From NCBI RefSeq assembly GCF_001613165.1, contig NZ_BDBV01000055.1, positions 62,001 through 126,000 of the forward strand: DNA of 64,000 nt, written 5' to 3'. This DNA is from Nocardia mexicana NBRC 108244 (lineage in GTDB: Bacteria > Actinomycetota > Actinomycetes > Mycobacteriales > Mycobacteriaceae). The position numbers and the translations under genes were made by a program. Within the stretch, counting starts at the first letter, position 1, and each line of letters opens with the position of its first letter. Below the pieces are notes generated by a model, which was not told the origin of the DNA, did no database searches, and saw only the letters and a program-made list of their open reading frames with translations. This document shows positions 1 to 8,190 of the stretch, in pieces.

Positions 1-595
1 CGGCGATTGCGGCAGCCTGAGATGCGTCCGCGTAGTAGCGTCGCGCGGCCCGCCAATGACCGGCGTCGTAGTGGACCCAACCTGCCGCGGTCATCATCTC
101 GGCTCCCGCACTGGTCAGGGCCTTGCCGACTTCGTCGCTGTAGGTGCCGCTGTCCAGCAGCCGTTCGACATACCGCACCTCGTTGGCCGCCACATCGCAC
201 AGTCGGTCGCCACCTGCAATCAGCTGTAGTTGGTGAATCTGGTTGACGCTACCGACAATTCGATCGACGTCTGTCTGCCCTAAACGGACGTTCGCGGACG
301 CCGCGGTTCGCTTTTCGGACAGAGTGGCGATGCTGACACCGAATGCTCCAGCTCTGAGAAACTGGCGACGCTGCACGTCTGCCTCCTCGTCCGACTCCAC
401 CACCAATACGGCAATCGGCACACGTAGCGCCTTGGCCACGCGGCGGAGAACACGGACATCGTAAACAGCCGGACCGTCGTGCTCCAGCTGCGATACGGCT
501 GGCTGCGTCAAGTGCAGGAGTGCACCCAATTCCGCCTGGGTCATGCCGAGAGATTTTCGAATCCGTCGGATGGTCTGGCCGGTCGTCGTATGCAC
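1..595 (-). CDS. XRE-family transcriptional regulator, 3' end cut by window edge
   Basis: Read on the minus strand from a GTG at 595, which follows an in-frame TGA by a few codons. The first 60 residues form a helix-turn-helix of the XRE/Cro type (TIRRIRKSLGMTQAELGALL, then LTQPAVSQLEHDGPAVYDVRVL). A linker with an RRQFLRAGAFG stretch and a helical domain ending in HWRAARRYYADAS follow, the layout of actinobacterial XRE regulators with a C-terminal TPR-like sensor. The gene runs off position 1, so its C-terminus is missing. It diverges from the small genes at 827-1434, with an inverted repeat between them that may be its operator. Confidence 0.85.
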   Translation of the reverse strand, partial: MHTTTGQTIRRIRKSLGMTQAELGALLHLTQPAVSQLEHDGPAVYDVRVLRRVAKALRVPIAVLVVESDEEADVQRRQFLRAGAFGVSIATLSEKRTAASANVRLGQTDVDRIVGSVNQIHQLQLIAGGDRLCDVAANEVRYVERLLDSGTYSDEVGKALTSAGAEMMTAAGWVHYDAGHWRAARRYYADASQAAAIA

Positions 596-675
596 GTCGG
601 ATACCCCGCCATATCACTGAGTCGTCATCGGCACTGCCCCACGGAACGCTGCCAGGACTTCCCGCCCAGCTGCCA

Positions 676-699
676 CCTTATACCGATTTCTGTATAAGG
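676..699. promoter_or_regulatory. Perfect inverted repeat between divergent genes
   Basis: CCTTATAC (676-683) and GTATAAGG (692-699) are perfect 8-bp arms around an 8-bp spacer. The site lies 80 bp upstream of the XRE start and 128 bp upstream of the 827 start. AT-rich arms in GC-rich DNA suggest a regulator-binding site. A second short dyad, TGCTGT-N4-ACAGCA, lies at 709-724. Assignment to the neighbouring XRE protein is inference. Confidence 0.45.
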
Positions 700-826
700 C
701 ATCGTGATTGCTGTATGGACAGCAGAAATGGCGCGCCTTCCGGGCTTACCGTCAGCCACGCCCGCCGCAGAGATCGTTCCCGTGCCGCGGGGCTCACTGA
801 CGACGAATCAAGGGAGGCAACGGGCG

Positions 827-1138
827 ATGAGGGCGTATCCGACCGCGTTCGCGTGGGTAGACGTTGCGGTTTGCCCGTGGGTGGAGCTGGAGAACGCGCG
901 CATTCGCAGACTCTCCCGCCAGTTGGGTTATCGGCTGTACTGGCCCGGACTTTCCGTTCTCCCACTGGTCGACCAGGTACGCACCGCCGATGTCGATGCC
1001 GTGATTGCGCCGTCACCAACCCATTTCGACGTGATCCAACTACACGCGTTGATGTGCATCGCAGACGTGGAAACCGCTTGCCCCCGAATGAGTTTCGCTC
1101 GATGGACGATGCTCCCCTGTCAGATGGGGGAAGTATGA
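827..1138 (+). CDS. Conserved small hypothetical protein, 103 aa
   Basis: The ATG at 827 is preceded by a strong AGGGAGG at 811-817, which decides it over upstream in-frame starts. The protein begins MRAYPTAFAWVDVAVCPW and contains RRLSRQLGYRLYW and VDAVIAPSPTHFD, ending in MSFARW and a short tail. I recall similar small proteins beside XRE regulators in Nocardia, but no function is established. Its alternation of predicted strands and helices is loosely like a small alpha/beta domain. It overlaps the next gene by 4 bp (ATGA), so the two are translationally coupled. Confidence 0.65.
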   Translation: MRAYPTAFAWVDVAVCPWVELENARIRRLSRQLGYRLYWPGLSVLPLVDQVRTADVDAVIAPSPTHFDVIQLHALMCIADVETACPRMSFARWTMLPCQMGEV

Positions 1139-1434
1139 ACGCGGCCTGGTCGGCGATCCTGTCGCTGCTCGCGATCACCGCAGGCATGGTGTATCTCGTG
1201 CTGCGCACCGATGGTGAATACGAGCGAGGGAAGAGTGCGGCTCCTACGCACACCCTTCGCGCGGTGGGGTGGACACACGAGGCACCGGACTACCCGGTGA
1301 CGGTCGCACATGCCCATCGGATCATGCAGCAGCACCGCGCGTGCGACCGCGCCGACTGTCTCCGCAAGCACACCGCCTACCAGGTACTCGTGGAGGCTGG
1401 CCACATCAAACCGGACTCCGGCCGCAATCCGTAG
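1135..1434 (+). CDS. Small membrane-anchored hypothetical protein, 99 aa
   Basis: The start ATG overlaps the stop of the preceding gene. Residues 3-24 (AAWSAILSLLAITAGMVYLV) are one hydrophobic helix, followed by a hydrophilic, probably cytoplasmic domain with two Cys in CDRADCLRK. The end contains KHTAYQVLVEAGHIKPDSG. The coupling suggests it works with the 103-residue protein. I do not recognise the family. Confidence 0.6.
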   Translation: MNAAWSAILSLLAITAGMVYLVLRTDGEYERGKSAAPTHTLRAVGWTHEAPDYPVTVAHAHRIMQQHRACDRADCLRKHTAYQVLVEAGHIKPDSGRNP

Positions 1435-1513
1435 CGGCAGGCCCTGATTCGGAGAGCGTGTCGATGGCGGCAACTGGACGGCCTCATGTGCACACGTTGC
1501 CGCCCGCCTATTC

Positions 1514-1531
1514 CATCAAGCCAGTTTGATG
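1514..1531. promoter_or_regulatory. ArsR-type operator
   Basis: CATCAA-GCCAGT-TTGATG is a perfect dyad ending 13 bp before the GTG start of the ArsR-phosphatase fusion gene. Many ArsR/SmtB repressors bind imperfect AT-rich dyads of this form over their own promoters, so autorepression is likely. The closeness to the start codon implies that bound protein would block RNA polymerase or early elongation. Confidence 0.65.
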
Positions 1532-1544
1532 TATTCTGGTCAAG

Positions 1545-2270
1545 GTGACGACCAGTGATCGGGTGCCGGTTCCGCTGCTGATGCGCATGGCGGCGCATCC
1601 GTTGCGGTGGGCGCTGATGAGCGAGTTGGCGGGTGGGGATCGCCGGGTTCGGGAGTTGGTGGCCGCTGTCGACGAGCCGCAGAATCTCGTGTCGTATCAC
1701 CTGCGGTTGTTGCGCGGGGCCGGGCTGGTGGGCGCGCGGCGCAGCAGTTTCGACGGTCGCGACAGTTACTACCATCTCGATCTCGCCCGCTGCGCGAGCG
1801 CATTCGGCGAGGCCGCCACCGCGCTGCATCCGGCGCTGACACCCGCGGCGCGGCAGTGGCCCTCCGGCAGTGCGGTGTTGTTCCTGTGCACCGGAAACAG
1901 TGCGCGTTCCCCGATCGCCGAGGCGCTGCTGCGGCGCCGCGTCGACGGCATCCACGTCGCGAGCGCGGGCAGCCATCCCAAACCGCGGATGCACCCGAAT
2001 ACCGCGCGCGTCCTGCGCGAGGACTACGGCATCGACCTCGAGCCCCGGCCACCCCAGGCGCTCGACGCGCTCACCTCACGCCGCTTCGACTACGTGATCA
2101 CGTTGTGCGACAAGATCCGCGAGGTCCCCCGCGACCACGGATCGGCCGTCACGACGCACTGGAGTCTGCCCGACCCGTCCGCCGTCGCGGACGGCGATCG
2201 TGCGACCTATCCCGAATTCCGGCGGGTCGCAAGGGAACTCGATACCCGCATCGGGTTCCTGCCGATGTAG
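1545..2270 (+). CDS. ArsR-type regulator fused to low-molecular-weight phosphatase / arsenate reductase
   Basis: This is a 241-residue two-domain protein. Residues 8-85 are an ArsR winged helix (ALMSELAGGDRRVRELV, then LVSYHLRLLRGAGLV). Residues 110-240 are a low-molecular-weight tyrosine-phosphatase fold with the P-loop C115-TGNSA-R121 and the general-acid Asp in LPDPS (D210). The second P-loop Cys of thioredoxin-coupled ArsC (CTGNSCRS) is Ala here, so a mycothiol-dependent arsenate reductase or a true phosphatase is likelier. Such fusions are known in actinobacteria. A dyad operator sits directly upstream and VOC and TVP38 genes follow on the same strand. Confidence 0.85.
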   Translation: MTTSDRVPVPLLMRMAAHPLRWALMSELAGGDRRVRELVAAVDEPQNLVSYHLRLLRGAGLVGARRSSFDGRDSYYHLDLARCASAFGEAATALHPALTPAARQWPSGSAVLFLCTGNSARSPIAEALLRRRVDGIHVASAGSHPKPRMHPNTARVLREDYGIDLEPRPPQALDALTSRRFDYVITLCDKIREVPRDHGSAVTTHWSLPDPSAVADGDRATYPEFRRVARELDTRIGFLPM

Positions 2271-2293
2271 AAGAACAAACAGGAGATTCGATC

Positions 2294-2695
2294 ATGACCA
2301 CCGAAACCGCCGACCTCCGCGTCCGCTACCTCATCGATGATGTGCGCGCGGCGATCGACTTCTACACCACCCACCTCGGCTTCACCGTCGACTTCGACGC
2401 CGCGCCCGCCTTCGCCGCCGTCCGGCGCGGCCCGGTGCAACTGCTGCTGTCCGGGCCCAAGAGCTCCGCGGCCCGGCCGATGCCCGACGGCGAGACCCCG
2501 AAACCCGGCGGCTGGAACCGCATTCAGCTCGTCGTGGACGATATCGCCGCCGACGTCGCGCGATTGCGGTCGGCCGGTGTCACCTTCCGCAACGACATCC
2601 TGAGCGGCCCCGGCGGACAACAGGTTCTGCTGCTGGACCCCTCCGGGAACTTCGTCGAGCTGTTCCAACCCGCACCCCGCGAGACCACCAAGTAG
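2294..2695 (+). CDS. VOC (glyoxalase/bleomycin-resistance) superfamily protein
   Basis: This 133-residue protein is a single VOC unit with two beta-alpha-beta-beta-beta modules. AIDFYTTHLGFTV opens the first, and VLLLDPSGNFVELF ends the second with the usual metal-ligand Glu. AGGAG at 2281-2285 is the likely ribosome binding site. It follows the ArsR-phosphatase gene by 23 bp and is probably co-transcribed. ArsI-type C-As lyases use a vicinal Cys pair, but this protein has no Cys, so ArsI activity is unlikely. Substrate unknown. Confidence 0.8.
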   Translation: MTTETADLRVRYLIDDVRAAIDFYTTHLGFTVDFDAAPAFAAVRRGPVQLLLSGPKSSAARPMPDGETPKPGGWNRIQLVVDDIAADVARLRSAGVTFRNDILSGPGGQQVLLLDPSGNFVELFQPAPRETTK

Positions 2696-2706
2696 AGCGT
2701 GTTCCC

Positions 2707-3474
2707 GTGTCCGCCCACAATATCCTTGCCGGGCCGAAACGCCGCCGCCCGTGGCTGAGGTTTGATCGGCCCACGCGAGGTGGTGCGCAGAAGTCCCGTG
2801 GAAACGCGAGCGAGCGGCGGCCCAACGTCTCACGCCGGTTCCGCGATCCGCGACTGCTCGGCGCCGTCATCCTGCTCCTGGCGTTCGGGGTGAGCGCGGT
2901 GTTGCTCCCGCAGCTGGGTGCCGAGCAGATCCGCGACTGGGCCCGGACGGCCGGTCCCTGGTTGCCGATCGTGTTCTTCCTCGCCCATGCGCTGGCCACC
3001 GTTGTCGTCCCACGCGTCCCGTTCACCCTCAGCGCCGGGCTGCTGTTCGGGACCGCCGGGGGCATCGCGATCGCCCTCGGCGCCACGGCGGTCAGTGCGG
3101 CACTGGGATTTCTGCTGGTGCGGACGATCGGTCGCGACGCGGTCGCCACCCGGCTGACCCACCCCAAGGTGCTGGCCGTCGATCGCCGCCTCGCCCGCCG
3201 CGGCTGGCTCGCCGTCGGATCCCTCCGGCTGATCTCACCGATCCCCTTCTGGCTCATCAACTTCTGCGCCGGACTCTCCTCGATCCGGCCCACCCCCTAC
3301 CTGATCGCCACCGCCGTCGGCGTACTACCCGGCACGATCGCCCTCGTCGTCCTCGGCGACGCACTCACCGGAACCACCGATCCCGCACTGCTCGCCGTCT
3401 CCGCGTCCGGCATCGCCCTCGGCATCATCGGCCTGATAGTCGACGCCCGCCTCCGCATCCCGGGGTTCCGGTAG
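2707..3474 (+). CDS. TVP38/TMEM64 (SNARE-associated/DedA-like) membrane protein
   Basis: The protein has 255 residues from a GTG. A basic N-terminal stretch of about 45 residues precedes helices at about 50-70, 85-150 and 190-250. The VTT-type signature is present: FTLSAGLLFGTAGGIAIALGA and later LRLISPIPFWLINFCAGLSSI. Family members are integral membrane proteins linked to lipid scrambling or ion-gradient-dependent transport. The gene starts 11 bp after the VOC gene. Immediately after its stop lies a transposase remnant, so an insertion has occurred downstream. Confidence 0.8.
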   Translation: MSAHNILAGPKRRRPWLRFDRPTRGGAQKSRGNASERRPNVSRRFRDPRLLGAVILLLAFGVSAVLLPQLGAEQIRDWARTAGPWLPIVFFLAHALATVVVPRVPFTLSAGLLFGTAGGIAIALGATAVSAALGFLLVRTIGRDAVATRLTHPKVLAVDRRLARRGWLAVGSLRLISPIPFWLINFCAGLSSIRPTPYLIATAVGVLPGTIALVVLGDALTGTTDPALLAVSASGIALGIIGLIVDARLRIPGFR

Positions 3475-3479
3475 CAATC

Positions 3480-3945
3480 GCGAAATCTGGCGGAGCGGCA
3501 AGTCGATCACCGCCAGAGCTCTGAGCAGGTATTTCGCCGAAGTAGAGTTGTCGACCTACACCTGGGTCACAGATCAGCACGCCACCACGGCACCAAGATT
3601 ATCGCCAGCTCAACAAGGGCGAACCGGTGTACGCACTCAAACCGGTTTGCTCTACGCCCATGGGGCATGATCCGCGCGAGGCATCTGGAGGCCCAGACCG
3701 AGCAGGCGTGGTGTCTGACCTTGGCCGCCAACGCTGTCATCGCCTGGACGAGCGAGTACTACCGGCTCGCGGTGGACCTGCTGCGCCGCGGCGGCAGGCG
3801 CATCGATGACGAGGTGCTCGCCCACATCTCCCCGGCCCACAGCGAGAACATCCGAGTAACCGCGGCCCGAGACCTCGAAGGGGTTCTCGCTTGTGGCGCA
3901 ACTTCCAAGAATCTGGCAGCATACTGCCAAATGCTGGTCTACTGA
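3480..3945 (+). pseudogene. Decayed Tn3-family transposase (C-terminal remnant)
   Basis: Pieces of a Tn3-family TnpA occur in different frames: STYTWVTDQHAT near 3548-3585, RQLNKGEPVYALK near 3608-3645, then LEAQTEQAWCLTLAANAV and VIAWTSEYYRLAVDLL, RRIDDEVLAHISPAHSENI (3667-3870). The last block is the conserved Tn3 C-terminus. At least two frameshifts are needed, and the first and second pieces are far apart in intact TnpA, so an internal deletion is also implied. The frame ends at 3945. No inverted repeat, resolvase or passenger gene was identified. It cannot encode an active transposase. Confidence 0.75.
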
Positions 3946-3960
3946 CACTTTGGAGGAATG

Positions 3961-4935
3961 ATGCGGACCATTGCGCTAGAGGAGCATTTCGCGACCCCGG
4001 CATTCCTGTCGGGGCCCGGACGTGCGATGGCCGAGCAGGCACGGGCAGCCGGTGGCGGCCGGATTCTCGACCTGCTCGCGGATGTCGGTGACGAGCGGAT
4101 CGCGGCGATGGACCGCGCCGGGATCGATGTGCAGGTGTTGTCATTGACCGCGCCCGGGGTCGAGCAGTCGGAGGCCACCGAGGCCGTGCCGCTGGCTCGG
4201 GAGACGAACGACCAAGCGGCCGAAGTGGTGCGGCGACATCCTGACCGGTTCACCGCATTCGCCGCGCTGCCCACCGCCGCACCCGAATGCGCCGCCGACG
4301 AACTCGAACGTGTGGTGCGTGAGCACGGATTCGTCGGGGCCCTGATCAACGGCCACACCCGCGGCCGCTACCTGGACGACGAGTTCTTCTGGCCGATCCT
4401 GGAACGGGCCGAGGCCCTGCGGGTTCCGATCTACCTACACCCGACGCCACCGCCGCGGCCGGTGATCGAGGCTTCCTACCTCGGCAACTACGCCCCCGAG
4501 GTTGCCGAAGTGTTCGCGACCAGCGGATGGGGGTGGCACATCGAGACCGCGACCCACGTCCTGCGTATCGTGCTCAGCGGCGTTTTCGACCGCTTCCCCG
4601 AACTCCAGGTGGTGATCGGTCACATGGGCGAGGGTCTGTCATTCATGATGCCGCGATTCGAACACGTCATGTCCCACGTCGTGAAGCTGCAGCGCCCGGT
4701 CGGCGAGTACTTCACGACCAATCTCCACTACACCTTCGCAGCGTTCAACTGGACCCCCACATTCCTGAACCTGCTGCTGCAGGTCGGCGTCGACCGGATC
4801 CTCTTCGCCACCGACCATCCCTACGGTTCGATGGAGCGTGCACGATCGTTCCTGGATCAGCTCCCGGTCGGTGGGCCCGATCGGGAACGGATCGCCTACC
4901 GCAATGCCGAACTTCTGCTGGGCCTGCCATCGTGA
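3961..4935 (+). CDS. Amidohydrolase-2 family metalloenzyme, gamma-resorcylate decarboxylase-like
   Basis: This 324-residue TIM-barrel protein has the family's metal-site motifs. ALEEHF near the N-terminus gives E7/H9, YLHPTPPP gives a His, VIGHMGEG another, and FATDHPYGSME gives D285. EEHF and TDHPY are typical of gamma-resorcylate and 5-carboxyvanillate decarboxylases, which decarboxylate hydroxylated aromatic acids without cofactor. An ATG at 3958 is also possible; 3961 has better spacing from GGAGG at 3952-3956. The stop overlaps the start of a TetR gene, suggesting a substrate-responsive pair. The exact substrate cannot be read from the sequence. Confidence 0.8.
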   Translation: MRTIALEEHFATPAFLSGPGRAMAEQARAAGGGRILDLLADVGDERIAAMDRAGIDVQVLSLTAPGVEQSEATEAVPLARETNDQAAEVVRRHPDRFTAFAALPTAAPECAADELERVVREHGFVGALINGHTRGRYLDDEFFWPILERAEALRVPIYLHPTPPPRPVIEASYLGNYAPEVAEVFATSGWGWHIETATHVLRIVLSGVFDRFPELQVVIGHMGEGLSFMMPRFEHVMSHVVKLQRPVGEYFTTNLHYTFAAFNWTPTFLNLLLQVGVDRILFATDHPYGSMERARSFLDQLPVGGPDRERIAYRNAELLLGLPS

Positions 4936-5516
4936 CCGGACTCCGGGAGAAGAAGAAGCAACGCACACGCCGTGCGATTCAGGAACAGGCGCTACGCCTG
5001 TTCGGTCAGCAGGGATACGAGAACACGACGGTCAAGCAGATCGCAGCCGCTGCGGAGGTTTCCGAGCGGACATTCTTCCGGTACTTTCCCACGAAGGAAG
5101 ACGTCGTTCTCTGGGACGATCTCGATCTTTCGTTCGCCGCGCACTTCCGGGCGCAACCAGCCGCATCCAGTTCTTTCGAGGCCCTGCGAACAGCCCTGCG
5201 CGACATCTTCACCGAGTTGCCCCCCGGTGAACGGCGCTACCTGCGCGAACGGATAGCGCTGATGACGTCCGTACCGCCCCTGCGGGCCATGTTGCTCGAT
5301 CAACTCATCGACGCCAGCCGTGTGATGGCCACTCTCGTGGCCGACCGTAGTGGCACCACTGCCGATGATCCAATGGTCCGCGCGAGCGTTGGTGCTGTCG
5401 TCGGAGCAGGCTTCGCTACGGTCCTCGCGGCACAGGAGAACCCGCAGGCTGATTTCACCACCCTGCTCGACGAAACGCTCAGCGGGCTGGCCGTCGTCAC
5501 GGCCGATCCAAGATGA
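4932..5516 (+). CDS. TetR/AcrR-family regulator
   Basis: A 194-residue protein starting at a GTG that overlaps the previous stop (GTGA). Residues 8-55 are the TetR helix-turn-helix: RRAIQEQALRLFGQQGYENT, then VKQIAAAAEVSERTFFRYFP with the typical FFRYFPTKED ending. The rest is a helical ligand-binding domain. It is translationally coupled to the resorcylate-decarboxylase-like gene and probably controls it. No clear operator was seen upstream of 3961, where the transposase remnant lies. Confidence 0.9.
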   Translation: MTGLREKKKQRTRRAIQEQALRLFGQQGYENTTVKQIAAAAEVSERTFFRYFPTKEDVVLWDDLDLSFAAHFRAQPAASSSFEALRTALRDIFTELPPGERRYLRERIALMTSVPPLRAMLLDQLIDASRVMATLVADRSGTTADDPMVRASVGAVVGAGFATVLAAQENPQADFTTLLDETLSGLAVVTADPR

Positions 5517-5593
5517 CATGGCCGACTGAACCCTTACGGGACCGCTTTCCCAGGGCGGCAAGGCATATCGAGGACGGCGACAGACTCGCACTG

Positions 5594-6439
5594 TCAGCCC
5601 CACACCCCTGGAGCGCGTGAGGGAACACCGAGTTCGGCGAGTACGCCGTAATGGTCGCTCGCCTGAACTCCCCCGCCCGCAGCAACGCAGATCCGCTCGA
5701 CAGCCCGCACCTCGAGCGTCGGCCCGAAACCGGTCCCCCGCACCAACACGTAGTCGATGCGCCGACCTGCGGCCGAAGACATGTCACCGCGGGCGACCAA
5801 CGGGTTGTCCGGGGCGAAGGTATGCCCAGGATCATTGGGCCGCAGTACTTCCCACGCATCGTGATAGCCGACGCTAATGCCCGCCAATGACTGGCGTCCG
5901 GTCCAGAATCGCATGCTCGCCGAGTCCGGGGTGGCGTCGAAGTCACCGACCACCACAACATGTTCCGCACGCCCATCGAGAACGTCATCGATGAACCGGG
6001 CCGCCTCGACCGCCTGCAACTCACGCTCGTGCTCGTAGTCGAACTGGAAGACCGGTTTGTGATGGGCGACAAGCACTGTTCCGAGTGGATGCGGCGCCCG
6101 CACCTCGGCGACGACCACAGCCGACCAGGGAAAGACCGCCGCGCGATCGGTGACGCCCAACCCGTGCTCGCGGATCTCCCCGAAGGGCCACCGGCTGGCC
6201 AGCGCCAACCCGACCCCGTCCGCGGTCGTCCGGGAATGCCATGCAACATGCCAGCCCGGGCCCAGCAGATCGGCTATCACCTGCTCACGATCCGAACCGG
6301 CGTCCACTTCCTGCAAAGCGATGATATCGGGACCGCCTTCCCGCAATTGCTCCGCAATCACCTTCTTCCGGCGATCCCAGTCCGCCAGAAGCGGCGACAG
6401 AACGTTGAAGGTCGCCACACGCACAGAACTCACAGACAT
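5594..6439 (-). CDS. Endonuclease/exonuclease/phosphatase family protein
   Basis: This 281-residue protein has the EEP fold motifs in order: VRVATFNVLSPL at the start, IIALQEVDAGSD with the metal-binding Glu, VLVAHHKPVF, VVVGDFDATPDS (catalytic GDFN-like), and a closing IDYVLVRG and QASDHYGVLAEL. No signal peptide is visible, so it is probably cytoplasmic. Family members cleave phosphodiesters in DNA, RNA, lipids or nucleotides, and the target is not evident. The ATG at 6439 was chosen because the domain starts five residues later. Confidence 0.8.
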   Translation of the reverse strand: MSVSSVRVATFNVLSPLLADWDRRKKVIAEQLREGGPDIIALQEVDAGSDREQVIADLLGPGWHVAWHSRTTADGVGLALASRWPFGEIREHGLGVTDRAAVFPWSAVVVAEVRAPHPLGTVLVAHHKPVFQFDYEHERELQAVEAARFIDDVLDGRAEHVVVVGDFDATPDSASMRFWTGRQSLAGISVGYHDAWEVLRPNDPGHTFAPDNPLVARGDMSSAAGRRIDYVLVRGTGFGPTLEVRAVERICVAAGGGVQASDHYGVLAELGVPSRAPGVWG

Positions 6440-6471
6440 CTCAGCACCGGTCCCGTCGTCGAGTGGTCGGG

Positions 6472-7218
6472 TCAGTGGAGGTAGGACGCGCCGTTTACGT
6501 CCAGGACCGCGCCCGAGCTCCAGGTGGCTTGTGGGGAGGCGAGGTAGTGGACGGCGGCGGCGATTTCGGGTGGGGTGGCTACTCGGCCGAAGGGGCTTTG
6601 TGCCTTCACCTCGTCGGTGACGCGGTGGGCTACTCGCTCGGTGGCGACGAATCCGGGGGCGACCGAGGCGACCGCGATGCCGTGCGGTGCCAGCGAGACC
6701 GCGAGGGACTGGCCGAGCGCCTGGATCGCCGCCTTCGTGGCGCCGTAGGCGGGGTGGTCCGGTTCGCCGCGCGAGGCGCCGCGCGAACCGATGTTCACGA
6801 TGCGGCCGGGGACGCCGCGGTCGATCATGTGCCGCGCCGCGCAGTAGGAGGTATGCGCGGTACCGAGCAGGTTGACGTCCACGGTCTGCCGCCAGACCCG
6901 CTGCCACTCTTCGAAATCCGTCGACGGCAACGGCTGCGGCAGATTCACCGCCGCATTGTTCACCAGCACGTGCACCGTGCCCAGCGCCGCCACCGCGGCC
7001 TCGACGATCGCCGCGGCGCCGTCGGCCGTCCCCACATCGCCGCCGATCAGCGTGTGCCCGTCACCCGGCAACCCCGCCAGCGTCCGCTCGGCCTCCTCCC
7101 GGCGCGACGAATAATGCACCGCGACCCGATCCCCGTTCTCGGCGAACGTCGTGGCGATCGCCCGCCCGATCCCCCGCGACGCCCCCGTCACCAACACCCC
7201 ACGACTCTGCGACACCAT
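6472..7218 (-). CDS. Short-chain dehydrogenase/reductase
   Basis: A 248-residue classical SDR. The NAD(P)-binding TGASRGIG begins at residue 11, NNAA follows the fourth strand, the catalytic Ser lies in IVNIGSRGAS and the YxxxK pair is YGATK. APGFVATE and the C-terminal LDVNGASYLH match the FabG/oxidoreductase group. The HYSSRREE segment after strand 2 suggests NADPH use. It lies 32 bp upstream of the endonuclease-like gene on the same strand. Substrate unknown. Confidence 0.88.
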   Translation of the reverse strand: MVSQSRGVLVTGASRGIGRAIATTFAENGDRVAVHYSSRREEAERTLAGLPGDGHTLIGGDVGTADGAAAIVEAAVAALGTVHVLVNNAAVNLPQPLPSTDFEEWQRVWRQTVDVNLLGTAHTSYCAARHMIDRGVPGRIVNIGSRGASRGEPDHPAYGATKAAIQALGQSLAVSLAPHGIAVASVAPGFVATERVAHRVTDEVKAQSPFGRVATPPEIAAAVHYLASPQATWSSGAVLDVNGASYLH

Positions 7219-7269
7219 GCCCTCGACCCTGCCATGCCGCCCGGTCGGACCGGAACGCGCACCTCGCTG

Positions 7270-8190
7270 CTACACCGCGCGGGCATGCTCCGGCGCCAGG
7301 CGCACGACCGTGCCGACTTCCAGCGCGGCCCACACCGCCCCGTCGGGACCGACGGTAAGACCGTGCGGTTCGGACTCCGGCGTGGGCAGATCGTATTCGC
7401 CGACCGCGCCGGAAGAACCGATCCGGGCCAGACGATTGGCGCCCCATTCGGTGAACCAGCAGTCACCGGAGGGCAGCGCGGTGATGGCGTGTGGTTTCGC
7501 CGCGCGGTCGGGAAGCGGGAACATCCGGAACGCGCCGTGGCCGTCGATACAGCCGATCCGGCCCCCGGCGATGTCGGCGAACCACATCGAGTCGTCCGGA
7601 CCGCGCGTGATACCCACCGGCGCACCGGCATCCGGAAGCGGAAACACCGTGGTCCTGCCGTCGAGGTCGATGCGCCCGATGGCACCCGCCCGGTTGAGGG
7701 TGAACCACAGCGCCGCGTCGGCACCCGCCGCGATCATGGACGGAAACGCGCCCGCGACAGGAAGGTCGAAGTGGGTGACCCCGCCGTCGGTGGTGATGCG
7801 GCCGATCCGGTCGGTGTTCATCTCGGTGAACCACAGAGCATCGTCGGGACCGGCGCAGAGCCCGAACGGGCCACTGCCCGCGGACAGTTCGAACGCGGTC
7901 ACGGCACCGTCGGTGGTGATCCGCCCGATGTGATCATCACCGGACCGGGTGAACCACAACGCCTCGTCCGCACCGGCGGCGATGATCGCCGGTCGACACC
8001 CGGTGTTCCCGGCCGGAAATCGATCGACGACGCCGTCGACGGTCAGACGGCCGATCTCGCCGCTGTGGACCAGGGTGAACCAGAGCGCGCCGTCGGCGCC
8101 GGTCGTGATTCCGTACGGCCCGGCCTCGGCCTCGGCCACCGGAAACTCCCGGACGCCGAGACTCTCGGCCTGTTCTGATGATCCCGACAC
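7270..8190 (-). CDS. Virginiamycin B lyase-like (streptogramin lyase) beta-propeller
   Basis: This 306-residue protein is built of seven repeats carrying DGALWFT or a close variant followed by IGRI, at about 42-residue spacing. This is the signature of Vgb-type seven-bladed propellers. Vgb lyases linearise type B streptogramins by beta-elimination. PHAITALPSGDCWFTEWGAN near the C-terminus resembles the catalytic face of Vgb. A GTG at 8190 is chosen because only low-complexity residues lie upstream. Many chromosomal homologues have no tested lyase activity, so the resistance role is inferred. It diverges from the secreted gene at 8285. Confidence 0.78.
   Translation of the reverse strand: MSGSSEQAESLGVREFPVAEAEAGPYGITTGADGALWFTLVHSGEIGRLTVDGVVDRFPAGNTGCRPAIIAAGADEALWFTRSGDDHIGRITTDGAVTAFELSAGSGPFGLCAGPDDALWFTEMNTDRIGRITTDGGVTHFDLPVAGAFPSMIAAGADAALWFTLNRAGAIGRIDLDGRTTVFPLPDAGAPVGITRGPDDSMWFADIAGGRIGCIDGHGAFRMFPLPDRAAKPHAITALPSGDCWFTEWGANRLARIGSSGAVGEYDLPTPESEPHGLTVGPDGAVWAALEVGTVVRLAPEHARAV

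Noticed and set aside
2294..2695. ArsI-type C-As lyase next to the ArsR fusion
   Set aside because: The vicinal Cys pair required for ArsI is absent; the protein has no Cys at all.
3870..3957. Possible Tn3 terminal inverted repeat after the transposase remnant
   Set aside because: GGGG-starting sequence occurs near 3882 but no matching partner repeat was found, so no element end is called.
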